A program made the position numbers and the translations under genes. DNA of 64,000 nt from Argentina anserina (lineage: Eukaryota; Streptophyta; Magnoliopsida; Rosales; Rosaceae), in contig NC_065875.1 in the NCBI RefSeq assembly GCF_933775445.1, positions 24,799,555 through 24,863,554 of the forward strand. The letters are read 5' to 3'. The notes beneath the pieces were generated by a model. The model worked only from the letters and a program-made list of their open reading frames with translations. It did not search any database and was not told where the DNA came from. Positions 1-12,959 of this stretch are shown here, piece by piece (positions within the stretch are counted from its first letter, which is position 1; each line of letters begins with the position of its first letter).

Positions 1-1961
1 CTATAATTCTCTCGCCGATTTGATCATCTTTAATTGTCTGTGTACATTTCTTTGTGAAATTCGAATCAGAAACATTTACTTGTGCTAGCCTCCATGCCAT
101 AATCGAGGACTTGATTGTTCTCAGTTTCTCACTGCATCAATCTGCAATGTTATTTCACTTGATGAAACTAAACATCTTTGTCCCACTATGATTGGCTAGT
201 AGCAAATCCTCTCTCTACCTCCCATGATCAATCTAATCTTATCTATCACTGTAAACATTGATCGACTGCTTTGATCATTCATGCATAAATGTACGACCGC
301 AGTTGTACGAACCCACCATAATATGGTGGAGGAACCCACACATAAATTAAGGAGGCATGCACTGAGCGAGTGGACTAGCTCAGGTGGTGGGTGAGACCCT
401 GCCAAACTTGCCCAATTAAATTAAAGCAAATACTTATGCATAATTAGCTGGGCAGAGCATGCAATAGTAGTGCACTAGTATCGCTACGCTAACTGTCACT
501 GCTTCGCTCATCTTTCTGGACTTGCATAATTTCCTTCTGCGTATATCTAATTAAAGCCCTGCTGCTTGCTTCTTGCTACCACATTCAGACCTGATTCATA
601 TTAATTGGTTCCCTGACTAGCTGGTGTGCATGTGTTAGAGTGCCACTTCTGCTCCATGTTCATCATATATCTTCAGATTTTTCTACAAACCATTCAAACT
701 TGCAGGGACCGTTCTGGAGCTAAAACTAGCTATGGGACCGCGATAATGTGCAGTTTTCTACTGCCTAGCTACATATATTATTTGTCTCTGACCTCTCTGA
801 TATATAGTTAGCAATGACTAATTAATGAGCTTCTTGATGAAATATCTGGATTTGATCGGCCTCTCAATTCTGATCAATATATGGAACAATGATCCACCAC
901 TTGATTTGATCGACCAAGATCATTCCTCTAATCCTCTCGATCTGATCGTGTTTTCCACTGGGAGAGGTTTGCGTAGTTAAGAACGTAGTTGAATTGCAAT
1001 TCGTGTGGTCACAGAGCATTAGTTATGCACTCAGAGTGGGAAGGTTTCAAGTACATACCTGTAGTTTTAAATTTTGTATTTCATGTAATTCATACGCTAC
1101 CTCTTCAAATATTTCCCTCTAGTTCTGTGGTTAAAGAATTAAAGCTTGCAAGTAATTAGAATGATTCAAAATTTTAATGCTAATGGTGGAGTTCTATGGA
1201 TCGATCAATGTCCAGAGGCGAAAAGCTAGTTGGTAAATATTGAAATCAAAACTGGCATAAATTGAAAATAATTGAGATCTGAAAACTGAATAGAGTTTTA
1301 AAACCATATGATGAAGGATTTGGATCACCCGTATGGTCGGTATGGAGAGGAAATGCCTGCTTAATTTGCCGCCCGATTGTTGATGGTCAACGTAAAAGCC
1401 CCGAATTATTGATGCCATTAGTTCATAATATAAAGGATATGATCTTCATTCATTCGTGCATAAGGCTAACTCAGATTATGAACAATCTATGGAACTATGG
1501 AAGTGAAGCCTTCGTTATTTAATCACACAGTATTACTTGTGAACTTGTAATTAGCTATATCCTAGTGTAAAGGCAGCATATTCTATCTATCTACCTTGCT
1601 AGGTTTAGCTGGTTCTACTTCTCCCTAGTTAGATGGACTCTACTCACTCTAGCACATGAAGAGCTAGCAAGTTTAGCCGGAATAATATGACGTCTGATCG
1701 ATATCATAATGTATTGATGAATGATGCAGTGAGTGATGCAGCTATCATGAATTGTGAGAAGACTTTTCACTTTCATACGGCACTGGGTAGGTGAAACAAC
1801 ATTGATTGCATGACTGTGAAGGCAGATTTTTATATCAATTCAGTACACATGATTTTTTATTGTTCGTCCATCTTTTCACTTCAAAGACTCATATATATAT
1901 GACTGCTTGTAAAAATAATAATAAGAATTCGAAAAAAGGGTACTTTCACTGAGGTTTCATT
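1..1961. other. Intergenic, no gene seen
   Basis: AT-rich sequence with stop codons in all frames and no open frame with recognisable protein similarity. It may include flanking sequence of a gene to the left of the window, but I see no exon or splice signal that would support one. Confidence 0.5.
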
Positions 1962-2724
1962 AAAATTTTGGATAAATGCTAAATTGCATTCTAAACTTAG
2001 TCATAATTGGCAGTTTACTCCAGAACTTGCATTTGAGTTAATTTACCTCATAAACTTGGTAAAAATTACCGATTTGCACCCCGTTCGTTAAATTTAATGT
2101 TTTCTATCCAATTTTAAGTCATATGTCATGCATTTTCATGGGCAGTATAACATTATATATTTATTCATATTCAATAATGAAAATAAATTAATAAAATGAC
2201 TTAAGAGGAACACTTGCTACTGTTTTTTTTTATTTTTTCGAAACATGTTATTAATTTATATATTTATTATTTTATGTGATATGGTATGTTAAAAGATATT
2301 GGAAAAATATAAATAAATACCTATAAAATTAAAAATAAATATGTACATATAAATATATATATATATACACAACGCACTATATTTGAATGTGTGTATATGT
2401 TGAATAAATAATTCAAAATAAGGTTAAGTATGTAGAAAAAAGATGTAAATAAATAATTTGATTGAGAAAAATAATCCTCTTTTTAACGAATATTTTTAAT
2501 TGTTTTTAAGAAAAATATAAATAGAAAATGACAACATTGCCCCTCATGTGCATGACATGTGACAAAAAATTAGATATGAATAGTTAAATTTAACAGATTT
2601 GGTGTAAATCGGTAATTTTTATCAAGTTCAAGAGGTAAAATTGACTCAAATGCAAGTTTATTGTGCAAATTGACAATTTTCAGCCAAGTTTATAGTGTAT
2701 TTTGGCAATTTTGTCTAAAATTTA
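1962..2724. mobile_element. Long-TIR foldback element (MITE-like)
   Basis: Two arms of about 180 bp, at roughly 1962-2150 and 2540-2724, are imperfect inverted copies of each other. The left arm reads AAATGCTAAATTGCATTCT and later ACTTGCATTTGAGTTAATTT. The right arm, reverse complemented, reads AAATTGCCAAAATACACT and then ACTTGCATTTGAGTCAATTT. Both continue through AAAAATTACCGATTT. The middle is very AT-rich with no coding capacity. Long inverted arms around a non-coding core suggest a non-autonomous Mutator-like element. I could not define a clean target-site duplication, so the ends are approximate. Confidence 0.7.
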
Positions 2725-3007
2725 TTGATGTGGTCTATGGAGTTGTCAATGTACTGCTATATATATGTAGGAAAGGATTTAGCTTCTCTCCTTGGAAGAA
2801 CCATTAGATTGGTTAAGGATGATTATAGCAACATGTACCTATTATACCTATTGTCATGCTTACCCAATCTTATTGTTAATTTGTTATAAAGATCCAATCA
2901 GATTCAAACATAAATCGGAGATGTATATTAGACACTAATTAACTTGATAACAAATCATATATATGACCTTGAAATATTTGAGAAAGTCTAAAAATTATAA
3001 TTTTCGA

Positions 3008-3009
<2 letters not shown>

Positions 3010-3039
<30 letters not shown>
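3010..3039. repeat. (TA)n microsatellite
   Basis: About 15 uninterrupted TA units lie just left of the foldback element that starts near 3058. Confidence 0.9.
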
Positions 3040-3043
<4 letters not shown>

Positions 3044-3057
3044 TATAGTCTGTATCT

Positions 3058-3450
3058 ATAGTGAAACTTCACTCTAAAATTAAAGAGTTAAGTTCCAATT
3101 TTGACACACTTTTCGATCAAATGTTTTCACTATAAGTTGTCACTATAAGCAATTCAATATTTAGGTATGTTATTCAAGATTATCTATACAAATTTTTATC
3201 TAATTCAAACATCGTTAAAGTATTGAAATTAGGTTAAATCAATTAATGAATTAAAACTGTTATACATGAACCGTTCGTGTAAATCTCAATTTTAAAAGCT
3301 CAAACCATTGTCGAATTAGATAAAACGTTGTAGATATGATATTGAATAACATACTTAAATATTGAATTACTTATGGTGAAAAAATTTGACCGACAAGTGT
3401 GTCAAAATTGAAATTCATTTTTTAATTTCAGAATTAAACTTCACTATGAA
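3058..3450. mobile_element. Foldback MITE in TA-rich flank
   Basis: The left end ATAGTGAAACTTCACT and the right end, reverse complemented (TCATAGTGAAGTTTAATTC), begin arms of about 150 bp that stay alignable. Shared blocks include CAATTTTGACACACTT, AATTCAATATTTA and GTATGTTATTCAA. No open reading frame lies inside. The flanks are (TA)n on the left and a short TA run on the right, so a TA or TA-rich target is plausible but its exact duplication cannot be read. Confidence 0.7.
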
Positions 3451-4847
3451 TATGAAATATATATATATGTGAAGCATATTAGAATTTCATTGGTTCCAAG
3501 TAGTAACTGATAAATTTTGCCTGCTTAAAACATATATTCTCTCTCAAAAGGCTTGAAAATAAAGGAGAAAAGAGAAAGCTGCATGCATGGTGTGGTAATT
3601 AATCGGTACAAAGCTGCACGCATGCCATTCTAGGGTCATTGCAGGACTCACTTGCTGCAAACAGCTTTTTATGGTTGATTCCATGTAATGCTTCGTCTTT
3701 AGTCTTTACCCCGTCGGAAAAGATCGATAAACATTTGAAATGTCAGCCCTAAGCATTTACAGTAAAAACAATATATACCACCCAGGCAAGCATTGACTCA
3801 TATATATGCAGAAGAGTTAATTAGCCTTGTATGTCAGTGTTCGTGTGGTTCATATTATTGAATCGCCGAGTCAATGTGTATTCAGAGAGATTCTGTCACA
3901 GTAGCCTCGAGCTCGCTCAGTTGCTCTGTCAAAAAAACTGAAACAGCACGTACTATGGTCCAGTAATTTTTCTTTTTACAAGCAATGTTCGTCATGCATA
4001 TACAAACCTAGCGTCATGGCCACCCTGATCAAGAGGACCAGCCCTAGCTAGTCCTTTAATTGTATTCTGCTACTTTCCTGGTTCGGCTGAACCGCTGAAG
4101 CCGATCGATGATGTATAGTATATACGCGCGAGCATCCCTAATCAGAGCTACTTTCGAATCATACTCCCAAAATTACAAGAAATTAATATAACTGAAACAT
4201 ATATGAATATCAATTTCACTTTGTATCATCTTGCACTGACTTCTATTTAGTTAAACAAACGAAAATTAGAATGTACAACGTTAAACTACTCATGATCTCT
4301 TACTTATAATGTGAGACTTATATCACTTGATTGATTGATATATCTTTAATAAACATAAAAGTTATATCAAGCAATGCAAGTTCATTATATACTTCTATAT
4401 TTTCCGCCAATGAATATGTGATTTCTTTCAGAATTAGTGCAGGGATATTTTTTAGGTTCGTCCTTAATAATTCGCCTCTCTGATATAATTAACGTACTCT
4501 CATGTTAACCATATATACATGCCATGATTATATGGGATAGAGTGTGAATTATTAAGATGGGATATATCATATATGTGAGAAAAGTGAATTGAAAGATGCT
4601 GCATATTTCAATCATTTCAGTCAATCCGTAAATCGGTGCCTCTACCGTTGTGCATGATATGATATTCTCCGCGAAATCAGCTTCCTTTTTTACAAACTTT
4701 CCCAAACGCGTTTGTTTCTAGCTCTTCGAAAGCGGCTTTTTCAAATAGTACCAGTACCAGCAGTACTTCTCGATCTCATTTCATTTAAGCTATAGCTGGA
4801 CGTCCCAGATCGAACAGACCACATTGACACAATTAACCAAAGCATCG
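3451..4847. other. Upstream region of the HVA22 gene, nothing else seen
   Basis: Non-coding AT-rich sequence leading to the HVA22-like start codon. No repeat border, RNA gene or clear TATA box could be fixed with confidence. Confidence 0.4.
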
Positions 4848-5088
4848 ATGGGTCGTTCTACAGGCTCTGGGAATAACTTTCTCCAAGTTGTGGCCAACAA
4901 CTTCGATGTTCTTGCTTTGTATGTCTCTCTCTGATTAACTTCTTATGCACATGTATCTTATTCGCAGGGTATGCATTGTGCTTTTGTATAATTGTATTGG
5001 TCATCTGGTCCTTAATTTCTAACTCAAAGTTTTGCCTCTTATCTGCAGACCTCTCGTCACTCTAGTCTTCCCCTTGTAAGTATATTGC

Positions 5089-5177
<89 letters not shown>

Positions 5178-6000
5178 ACACACACACACAATACGTAGTA
5201 CGTACGTACTACTTGATCTCCATGACTCGATATGTTTCAAATCTAATATAGTGATATATAATGGTTCGATTCATATAATCATACATTAAATTCATGTGTT
5301 TGTTCTCGTCAGATATGCTTCGATTAGGGCGATAGAGACCAAGTCTCGTACTGATGATCAGCAATGGCTTACCTACTGGGTTTTATATTCTCTCATAACA
5401 CTCTTCGAGATCACCTTCGCCAAAGTCCTTGAATGGTATGGTGGTAGAACTTCCTCTGCCTTCTGCATTTGTATATTGACTATGATTCTATGAACATCAA
5501 TTTGTATCATTAATCGACTAACTATGATTCGTTTTATGCTGGCGCAGCTTTCCTATTTGGCCATATGGCAAGTTGATCGTGACTTGTTGGTTGGTGCTGC
5601 CACAGTTCAATGGGGCAGCATATGTTTATCGCCGGTTCATCCGACCATTCTACACGAACCCACAGATCATGACCAATGGCCAGCAGATCTGGTATTTCCC
5701 GAGAAGCAAGGATAAGAAGAACATCTTCAGCAAACCAGATGATGTTTTAACTGCCGCTGAGAAATACATGGAAGAACATGGCACTGAAGCTTTCCAGAGG
5801 CTTATAACCAAGGTACATAATTACGTATATTGCATGCCTATGTACATATATATACATATATACGCATAATATATCTATGTTTTGGCTAGCTTCTAACCAA
5901 TGTACTTCATTTTCTGCCGCTATATATGCAGACCGACAGAGAAGCAAGAGGCAGGAGGAGCAACAATTACATGATCTTTGATGATGATTACATGTACTAA
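4848..6000 (+). CDS. HVA22: HVA22-like protein (TB2/DP1/HVA22 family)
   Basis: The protein is 184 aa, encoded by five exons: 4848-4918, 5049-5075, 5313-5435, 5548-5812 and 5932-6000. All introns are GT..AG and the frame holds throughout. It starts MGRSTGSGNNFLQVVANNFD. The TB2/DP1/HVA22 core includes PLYASIRAIETKS, DDQQWLTYWVLYSL, CWLVLPQFNGAAYVY and KPDDVLTAAEKYM. Family members are ER membrane-shaping, reticulon-like proteins related to yeast Yop1 and animal REEP; the plant founder is induced by ABA and stress. Hydrophobic hairpins cover roughly residues 20-45 and 50-95, and the C-terminus is charged and cytosolic. The N-terminus and the C-terminal YIEKY-like helix most resemble Arabidopsis HVA22A/C. 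Intron 2 carries a long compound microsatellite. Residue 74, split by intron 3, reads Cys where relatives have Trp. Confidence 0.95.
5089..5190. repeat. Compound microsatellite (TG)(TA)(GA)(CA)
   Basis: Consecutive runs of TG, TA (about 10 units), GA (about 26 units) and CA (about 8 units) lie in intron 2 of the HVA22-like gene, only 14 bp after the 5' splice site at 5076. This is a likely hypervariable marker. Confidence 0.95.
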
Positions 6001-7456
6001 TTAATTAATTGAACCAATTAAGTTCTACTGATGGAGTGTCCGCTTTGCATGTCGTTGTTTAATTAGTATCTAGGGAACGAGATATCAGTCGCATTTTAGC
6101 TTTATAATAATTTAGTCCCTTGCTCAGCTGGTTGTAGCATATCGTTCGTCCTGTGTGCACAAATTCAAGCAATTAGCTAGCTAATATGAATCCTCATTCA
6201 TCAACTGAGTACGAAAACAGTCATTAAAGAGAGTTCAATACGTACTCGATCGAGTTCATATGAAACATGAAGAGACAGCAAAACCTCAAGCATGATGTAT
6301 ATGAGGTGCAAAGATCACAGATCGGTCTTTGTTCTGTGCGCATGGCTAATTGGTGGTTCATGTTTTTAACTACCGTTCGGCGGTAGCGAAGCTAGCTAGT
6401 TTAGTTGAAATGAGATGTAACAAACTCAACAATCGATCACTTGTACAAGTCTTGATTTAGTTATTACACAAGTTTGTCATAACTACTTGTGTCAGTCTAT
6501 ATATTTTCTTTCCAAGATCGCTCACAAAAGCGTAAAATTTAAATGGGAAGATTTTATCCCTTCATCTCTCTTGAAATTTCAGGACAACATGTTTCAAAAG
6601 AAAAGCAAAGTTTTGTTGAATATTGTTTTTTTTTTTGGGTAGTAAGGTGGTAAAAAAGAATGAAAACGAAATGCTGATAGTGGCCAAAGTCGAAATAAGG
6701 ACAAAAATCAAAAGCATCCCCATCCCGGAGATTTGTGACGTGGCATCCAAGCGGCACAAGTATTGATTTGGTAATCAGGAGAAAACAAAACAAAACACGA
6801 TTTTTATTCTTCTTCTTCTTTAAAAAATCAAAACCAAAAAAACAAACAAACACAGAAAACAGAAGAGGCGCGCACGTCACCATTTACCCCCCGATCACCA
6901 TAACCAAAACAACATTCAGCTCTCTCTCTCTCTCTCTCTTTTGATTTCTCTCTCAGCTCTCAAACGACCTCAATTTCTTTCAGAATTTGGCTCACATTTC
7001 TTTAATTCCGGCAATGTAGGTAAACTCGATCCTTCCTGCTCTAATCTTCGCTCGTTCAGGTTTAGATTCTCGTTTTCGCCGCAAAAAAAAAAACGATAGG
7101 TTTTGGTGTGAATTAGGCGGCGTGTTGAATGCTAGGGTTTTAATCGATTTCCGGGAAGTGGTTTTGAGCTGGCCCGGAGCTCAGTGGAGCCTCCGCGGGA
7201 GTCAATTTAGGGTTTAATTTGTTCAACATTGTCGAATTAGGGTTTCTTGAGCTGCAAGATTTGTGTTGAGGGCTTAGGGCCCCCAATTGGTGGCTTGGAA
7301 TGGGTTAGAGGATGTGGCTTTGAAGCTGAGTGGTGTGTGGTTTTGGTTGGATTGATGGGAACAAGTTGGGGATTTTGTTATGGTGTCGAAAGCATTAGGC
7401 GTTCAAATGGGTGTTGGGTGCTGTTCTTGTGGGGAAGACCTGATATTGCAACTTGA
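6001..7456. other. HVA22 3' flank, PRAF promoter and 5' leader
   Basis: No protein gene is seen. The first part is 3' flank of the HVA22-like gene. A CT microsatellite at about 6920-6941 and CT-rich sequence to about 6960 look like a plant 5' leader. A possible 5' splice site follows at about 7019 (TAG|GTAAAC), so the downstream PRAF gene may have a non-coding first exon. The matching acceptor before its ATG is not obvious. Confidence 0.45.
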
Positions 7457-10400
7457 ATGGCTAGTCCTCAGAGCATTGGTCCGGCCAACAAGGATATTGA
7501 CCAGGTTTGGCCCCCATTTAACCCTCGATTGTTTCGCGTTTTCAACTCATTAGACAATGTAGGTGAGTGTCGAAAGGAATTAGCATTTAAGTGAATGATG
7601 ATGGAAATCTCTGTTCAAGTGTTAGTGTAGGGAACTATACTATAATGCAGCTTATGCTTGCATTGCAGGCCATAGCAGCACTTAAGAAAGGTGCGACTTT
7701 GTTAAAATATGGGCGCAGAGGGAAGCCGAAATTCTGCCCGTTCCGGCTTTCTAATGTAAGTTTGACTTGAGATATAGCTCAATTTCAGATATGTTCTGTT
7801 GATTCAGATATTTTGTTTTTGTTTCAGGATGAGGCTTTGCTGATATGGTACTCTGGAAAAGATGAGAAGCACATTAGACTTAGTCATGTATCCACGATTA
7901 TTCCTGGACAGCGTACTGTAAGTTTTTTCGAATTCATTTTGTTTGGTTAGAGCATCTTTAATCTAAGCTTAACATTTGTAAACCTTAGCACGTTTAGAAA
8001 TGCTAATTGCTCGTGATATAGTTCTCTTTCTCTTAGATTTTTATTCTTCTCATGCAAACAATCCAATAATGTTGGTTAGTATAACTGTAGCATTCTTACA
8101 GGCTATATTTCAGCGGTATCCACGACCTGAAAAGGAGTACCAATCATTTTCACTTCTTTACAATGATCGGTCCTTAGACTTGGTGAGTACATTTGCTAGC
8201 CAGCATAATTACGCTCCACTTTTGCAGTTTGAGACCCTGAGAAATATTGAATGCTTCTATGATATGATACATGACCACCATATTGACAGATATGTAAAGA
8301 CAAGGATGAGGCTGAAGTCTGGTTTGTTGGTCTTAAGGCATTAATTAATCAAGGTTCCTATCGGAATTTTAGAAGTGAGTCAAGATCTGACAACAGCAAA
8401 TCAACAAATACCCCTCTTGCTCATACTCGAAGAAGTTCTCCATCAATTGCACCATTTATCTGTGTCAGTGACTTATATTTAATCAACTTTTCTCTTTGAG
8501 ATTACAAATAATAGTTCTTGTAATGAATCAAGTATTTACAGTTTATTATTTTGGCATGTTTTTCTGTTTTGGTGACAAACAAATCAGGATGCTGCAGGAG
8601 ATGCTGAGGCAGTTTCGTTGGAGACTGCCCGATCGAATAGATTAGGAAGGGCATTTGCTGACATAATATCATATACTGATGCTACCAAGACTCACGCCGA
8701 TTCAGCTTCTGTTTCCTCATTATCACCTGCATCTGTAGATAATTCAAATGGTCGGAGTTCCACATCTGAAGCATTTCGAATTAGTTTATCTAGTGCTGTA
8801 AGCTCATCAAGTCAAGGTTCTTATCCGGATGACTTTGATGCTTTAGGAGATGTTTTTATCTGGGGTGAAGGTATTAATGGGGGAACACTAGGAGGCAATG
8901 CAGATAGAACAGGGAGTTCGGTTGCTTACAGGATGGATGCTCTCCTGCCTAAGGCATTGGAATCAACAATGGTCATAGATGCTCAAGGAATCGCTTGTGG
9001 TTCTAGGCATATAGTATTGGTCACCAGGCAAGGGGAAACTTTCAGTTGGGGAGAGGAGTCAGGAGGCAGGCTGGGTCATGGTGTAGAAGCAGATGTTTCC
9101 CACCCTAAGCTCATTGGCAATCTTAGTGGCAGGAATGTTGAATTAGTGGCTTGTGGGGAGTATCACACCTGTGCTGTTACATTTTCTGGAGAGCTCTATA
9201 CATGGGGTGATGGCACTAATAATTTCGGTCTGCTTGGACATGGAAGTGAAGTCAGTCACTGGATGCCCAAAAAAGTAAGTGGTCATATGGAAGGTATACA
9301 CGTTTCTTATATCTCTTGCGGACTGTGGCATACAGCTACTGTCAGCTCAGATGGTCGGCTGTTTACATTTGGGGATGGATCTTTTGGTGCTTTAGGCCAT
9401 GGAGATCATAGTAGCACAAGTACTCCACGTGAGGTGGAAACTTTGAGAGGGATGAGAACAGCAAGGGTTGCTTGTGGCGCGTGGCACACTGCTGCAGTTG
9501 TTGATATATTAAACGACTCATCTAGGCCTGAGGATTCTGGTAATTCAACTTCTGGAAAGCTGTATACCTGGGGGGATGGAGATAAAGGCCTACTTGGACA
9601 TGGCGATGAAACTTCTAGACTAGCTCCTGAATGTGTAGCGACGTTGATTGATAAAAATTTCTGTCAAGTAGCATGTGGACATAGTCTCACAGTTTCCCTT
9701 ACAACCTCAGGTCAAGTATATACAATGGGAAGCACTGCTTATGGACAGCTTGGTAGTCCTTCAGCTAATGGAAAAGTTCCCACTCTTGTTGAAGGTAAAA
9801 TTGCAGATAGGTTGGTTGAAGAAATCGCATGTGGTTCTTGTCATGTGGCAGTTTTGACTTCCAAGGCAGAGGTATATACTTGGGGAAGGGGTTCAAATGG
9901 CCAATTAGGACATGGAGACAGTGATAACAGAAGGACACCTACTCTGGTTGAATACATAAAGGATAAACAAGTAAAGAGTGTAGTATGTGGTTCAAATATC
10001 ACTGCAGTCATTTGTCTTCATAAATGGGCATCTGGGGCTGACCATTCCGTGTGCTCTAGTTGTCATAATCCCTTTGGCTTCAGAAGAAAGCGCCATAACT
10101 GTTATAATTGTGGGTTAGTTTTCTGTAAAGCATGCAGCAGCAAGAAAATTCTGAAAGCTGCCTTGGCTCCAAATACAAACAAGCCCTATCGGGTGTGTGA
10201 TGATTGTTACACTAAAATAAAGAAAGTTGCAGAAGCTAGCTCTGGTGGACAGAATCCCAAAACTAGAAGTGGACAATTACAACATAAATCTGGTGAGATG
10301 ACAGACAAAGAGACTCTAATCCCTAAGTTACGGGCAACACTGTCCAGAATTTCATCTTTTGGCTCAGGCGCCAGCCAAACTGAAAGCAAGATTCCCAAGC

Positions 10401-12198
10401 CTGAACGAAGACCAGAAGCACGCGATAGTCGTGTCTTTCCTATGCTAAATGGAAATGTGCAGTTAGGATCATTTACTTTGTCAAAAACTTCCCTTGATGG
10501 ACATCCAGGAAAGTTCATGTCAGCTTCCATGCCTACTTCCAGAAGGTCTTCTCTGTTTGCATCTCCTGTTTCAGTAAAGTTAAACTCCGATCAATCTTCT
10601 GAAGACGTCCTTGAGGACCCAAAGTTAGTAAATGCGAGTTTGAACCAAGAAATTATCAATTTAAAGTCACAGGTATGCCTGTTACAGTGCTTTTACTGGC
10701 TGCAATATCGTATTTCAATATTAGTTGACTACACTGGCAAGTGGTATAAAATAGCTGATTATTTGTTTGAATTAAAGTGGTCTAAATCAGGTTGAAAATT
10801 TCGTTTTATACTTGGCTATTAAAAAACTTTTCAGGTAGAAGACCTTACTAGCAAATCCCAACGACTTGAAGCTGAACTTCAAAAAACATTGAAGAAATTA
10901 AATGAGGTCTCTGCAGTAGCTACTGATGAAGCTGAAAAATCCAAATCCTCGAAGGCAGTTATCAAGTCTCTAACTGCTCAGGTTTGCAAGATGTTCTCTG
11001 ATCATTTTTTAGCGTTCTTTTATATCTTTGAGAAATAGTATTGAGGCATATATGCTTGATTTGTTGATACGAACAAATCTGCTCCTTGAGCAGGGTGTCT
11101 GCCTGTCACTTACCCATGTATTTCATAACTATATCATTTTTATTATTGTTTCCCATGTAAGCTATCTTGCTGTTGTTGGAGTCAGAATTGCAACACAGTA
11201 AAATAGAAGTGCACTATTACTCCAGGGCGATGCTATTGTCAGATTTATGTGTTATTTTCAGTTCTGAAGAGTGTGACTCGTTATGTGATGGATCGTAATA
11301 TAATATGAAAGCCAGTTAACGAAGTGAGGGTACAAAGTCTAGCTGAATCATAAATTTTGCCAATTTTTACGTGTGATTAAGAGACTGTCATTTTAGGTTT
11401 TTACCTTATTGTTTGATTTGAAGATATGCTGACTGGTCTGATTTATATGGAATTAAGCCAAGTTTGGTGAAGCTGATGATGCAATAAAAAGCAGATCATC
11501 TGATGAATTCTCTGATTGAAAATTATAAAACGAGTCCTCTAGAGGAAAAAAACACACACGCGCACACACACACACCCAGTGTGTTAGATTACTGTATTCT
11601 GATGTTAACAATCGGCTTCTCAAACAGGTGAAACAGTTGAAGGAGATGGCTGAAAGAATGCCAGAAGGACATGCTGCAAGTTGCATTTCAGGTTCCAGTG
11701 CTTGTGCCATAACTGGTAGTTCTCTGACAAATATAACTAGTCCTCAAATGGAGTCCAGTGGCAATTCAATGGACCGGCTCCTAGCTAATGGAACTAAATC
11801 ACAGAGTGGAAAGTCTGAGCGAGTTATACAAGATGAACCTGGTGTGTATATAACTTTATGCTCCTTGCCAGGCGGTGGTAATGAACTGAGACGTGTTCGC
11901 TTCAGGTATATTTCACAGTTTTCACCACACACTACCCACCTTATCTTCAAAAATGATAAATGCTACCAAGTTAATTTGTAAGGCCGTGCTGGAAGATAAG
12001 CTTTAATACTGTAGTAGTGTAATTTCACATTGTTAGGTAATATGAATTTGATTAATCTGTTGGACAAGCAATTTGATTAAAATCGTTTGTTCAACTGTCC
12101 ACAGTCGGAGACATTTCACTGAAGAAACAGCAGAGAGATGGTGGGCTGATAATGGGGCGAAGTTGTGTGAGGTGCACAATATACAAGGTGCTGAGTAG
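7457..12198 (+). CDS. PH-RCC1-FYVE-BRX (PRAF) family protein
   Basis: Nine coding exons (7457-7504, 7669-7755, 7828-7917, 8102-8182, 8290-8463, 8588-10672, 10835-10981, 11628-11905, 12105-12198) encode 1,027 aa with the frame kept at each GT..AG junction. Domains in order: an N-terminal PH-like domain (about 15-122, with ALLIWYSGKDEKHIRLSHV); a seven-bladed RCC1 propeller (about 248-635, with repeated YTWGDG, LGHGD and VACG motifs); a FYVE zinc finger (about 638-703, WASGAD then CSSC, RRKRHNCYNCG and CDDC); a coiled coil (about 840-915); and a C-terminal BRX domain (about 968-1022, QDEPGVYITL). PRAF proteins are plant-specific; the modules suggest phosphoinositide membrane binding and possible exchange-factor activity, but this protein's function is inferred only. 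The FYVE basic patch has the plant variant RKRHNC. The BRX domain is diverged (ERVIQ in place of EWVEQ). The long exon carries the whole propeller and FYVE, typical of the family. Confidence 0.95.
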
Positions 12199-12600
12199 TA
12201 TGTTGTTCGCCGAACATGTATGAACTCATCTCACGACCTTCCTCTCCACGGGAATGTGTATATTTTACCTGTTAATCATTCAGTGGAGTTTTGATCCAAG
12301 GATCTGGAGCTAGAATTTGCAAGTAGACTGAGATTTAGAATGTCAAAACTGTAGCAAGCAGAGATTTCACATGGAAAAAAAAATCTGAAATGATAGAGAA
12401 AATTATAGACATTCTGCAGGTTTTTTATTTTCAGTTTAGAACGCTAGATATTGTAAAGTTGATGCTGATATTTTGCAGGACTTTTTTTCTTTGAGAGTTT
12501 CAGGATCCATCACAAGAATCATTTTGGTTAACTGTCCAACTCAATTGTGCTGGGCTTCCTTTATTTATCTGGTTTTCTTCGCTCACCATCTCGCCTCCAC
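12199..12600. other. 3' flank/UTR of the PRAF gene
   Basis: T-rich non-coding sequence following the PRAF stop codon. It converges with the minus-strand PPR pseudogene, whose recognisable coding remnant starts to fade at about 12600. Confidence 0.5.
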
Positions 12601-12959
12601 CGTTTCCTGTAAGTTTGTATTATCGTGCAACCTTTCAGCAATGGCATAAGTCCTTGATGATCGCATTGCGTTCGTGGGATGGTCATCGTTTAGTTCCTCT
12701 AGCACTCAGTACAACTTTCCCAATAGCAACATAAAATAGACCCTGCAAGCCGAAAGCAATGCACGCCACGCAGTAGTATCACTCTTAAGGGGCAAGCTTT
12801 CTATCAGTCATCAGTGTGTGCGCTTCCTCCAACAATCCTGCACGCTAGAAGATCGATCACACAACCGTAGTGTTCAACCTTCGGGACAAAGCTATACTTG
12901 CAAACCGTCATTTCAAAGCGCGGAACTCCCTCCTAGAGTCCGACAAACTTTCCATGCTA

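Noticed and set aside
1720..1770. Weak resemblance to a miR172-type sequence
   Set aside because: Too many mismatches and no partner arm for a hairpin. I also looked by eye for common conserved plant miRNAs elsewhere and found none convincing.
6554..6883. 109-codon minus-strand frame
   Set aside because: It consists largely of Phe/Lys runs from a T-rich stretch in the PRAF promoter, with no protein features.
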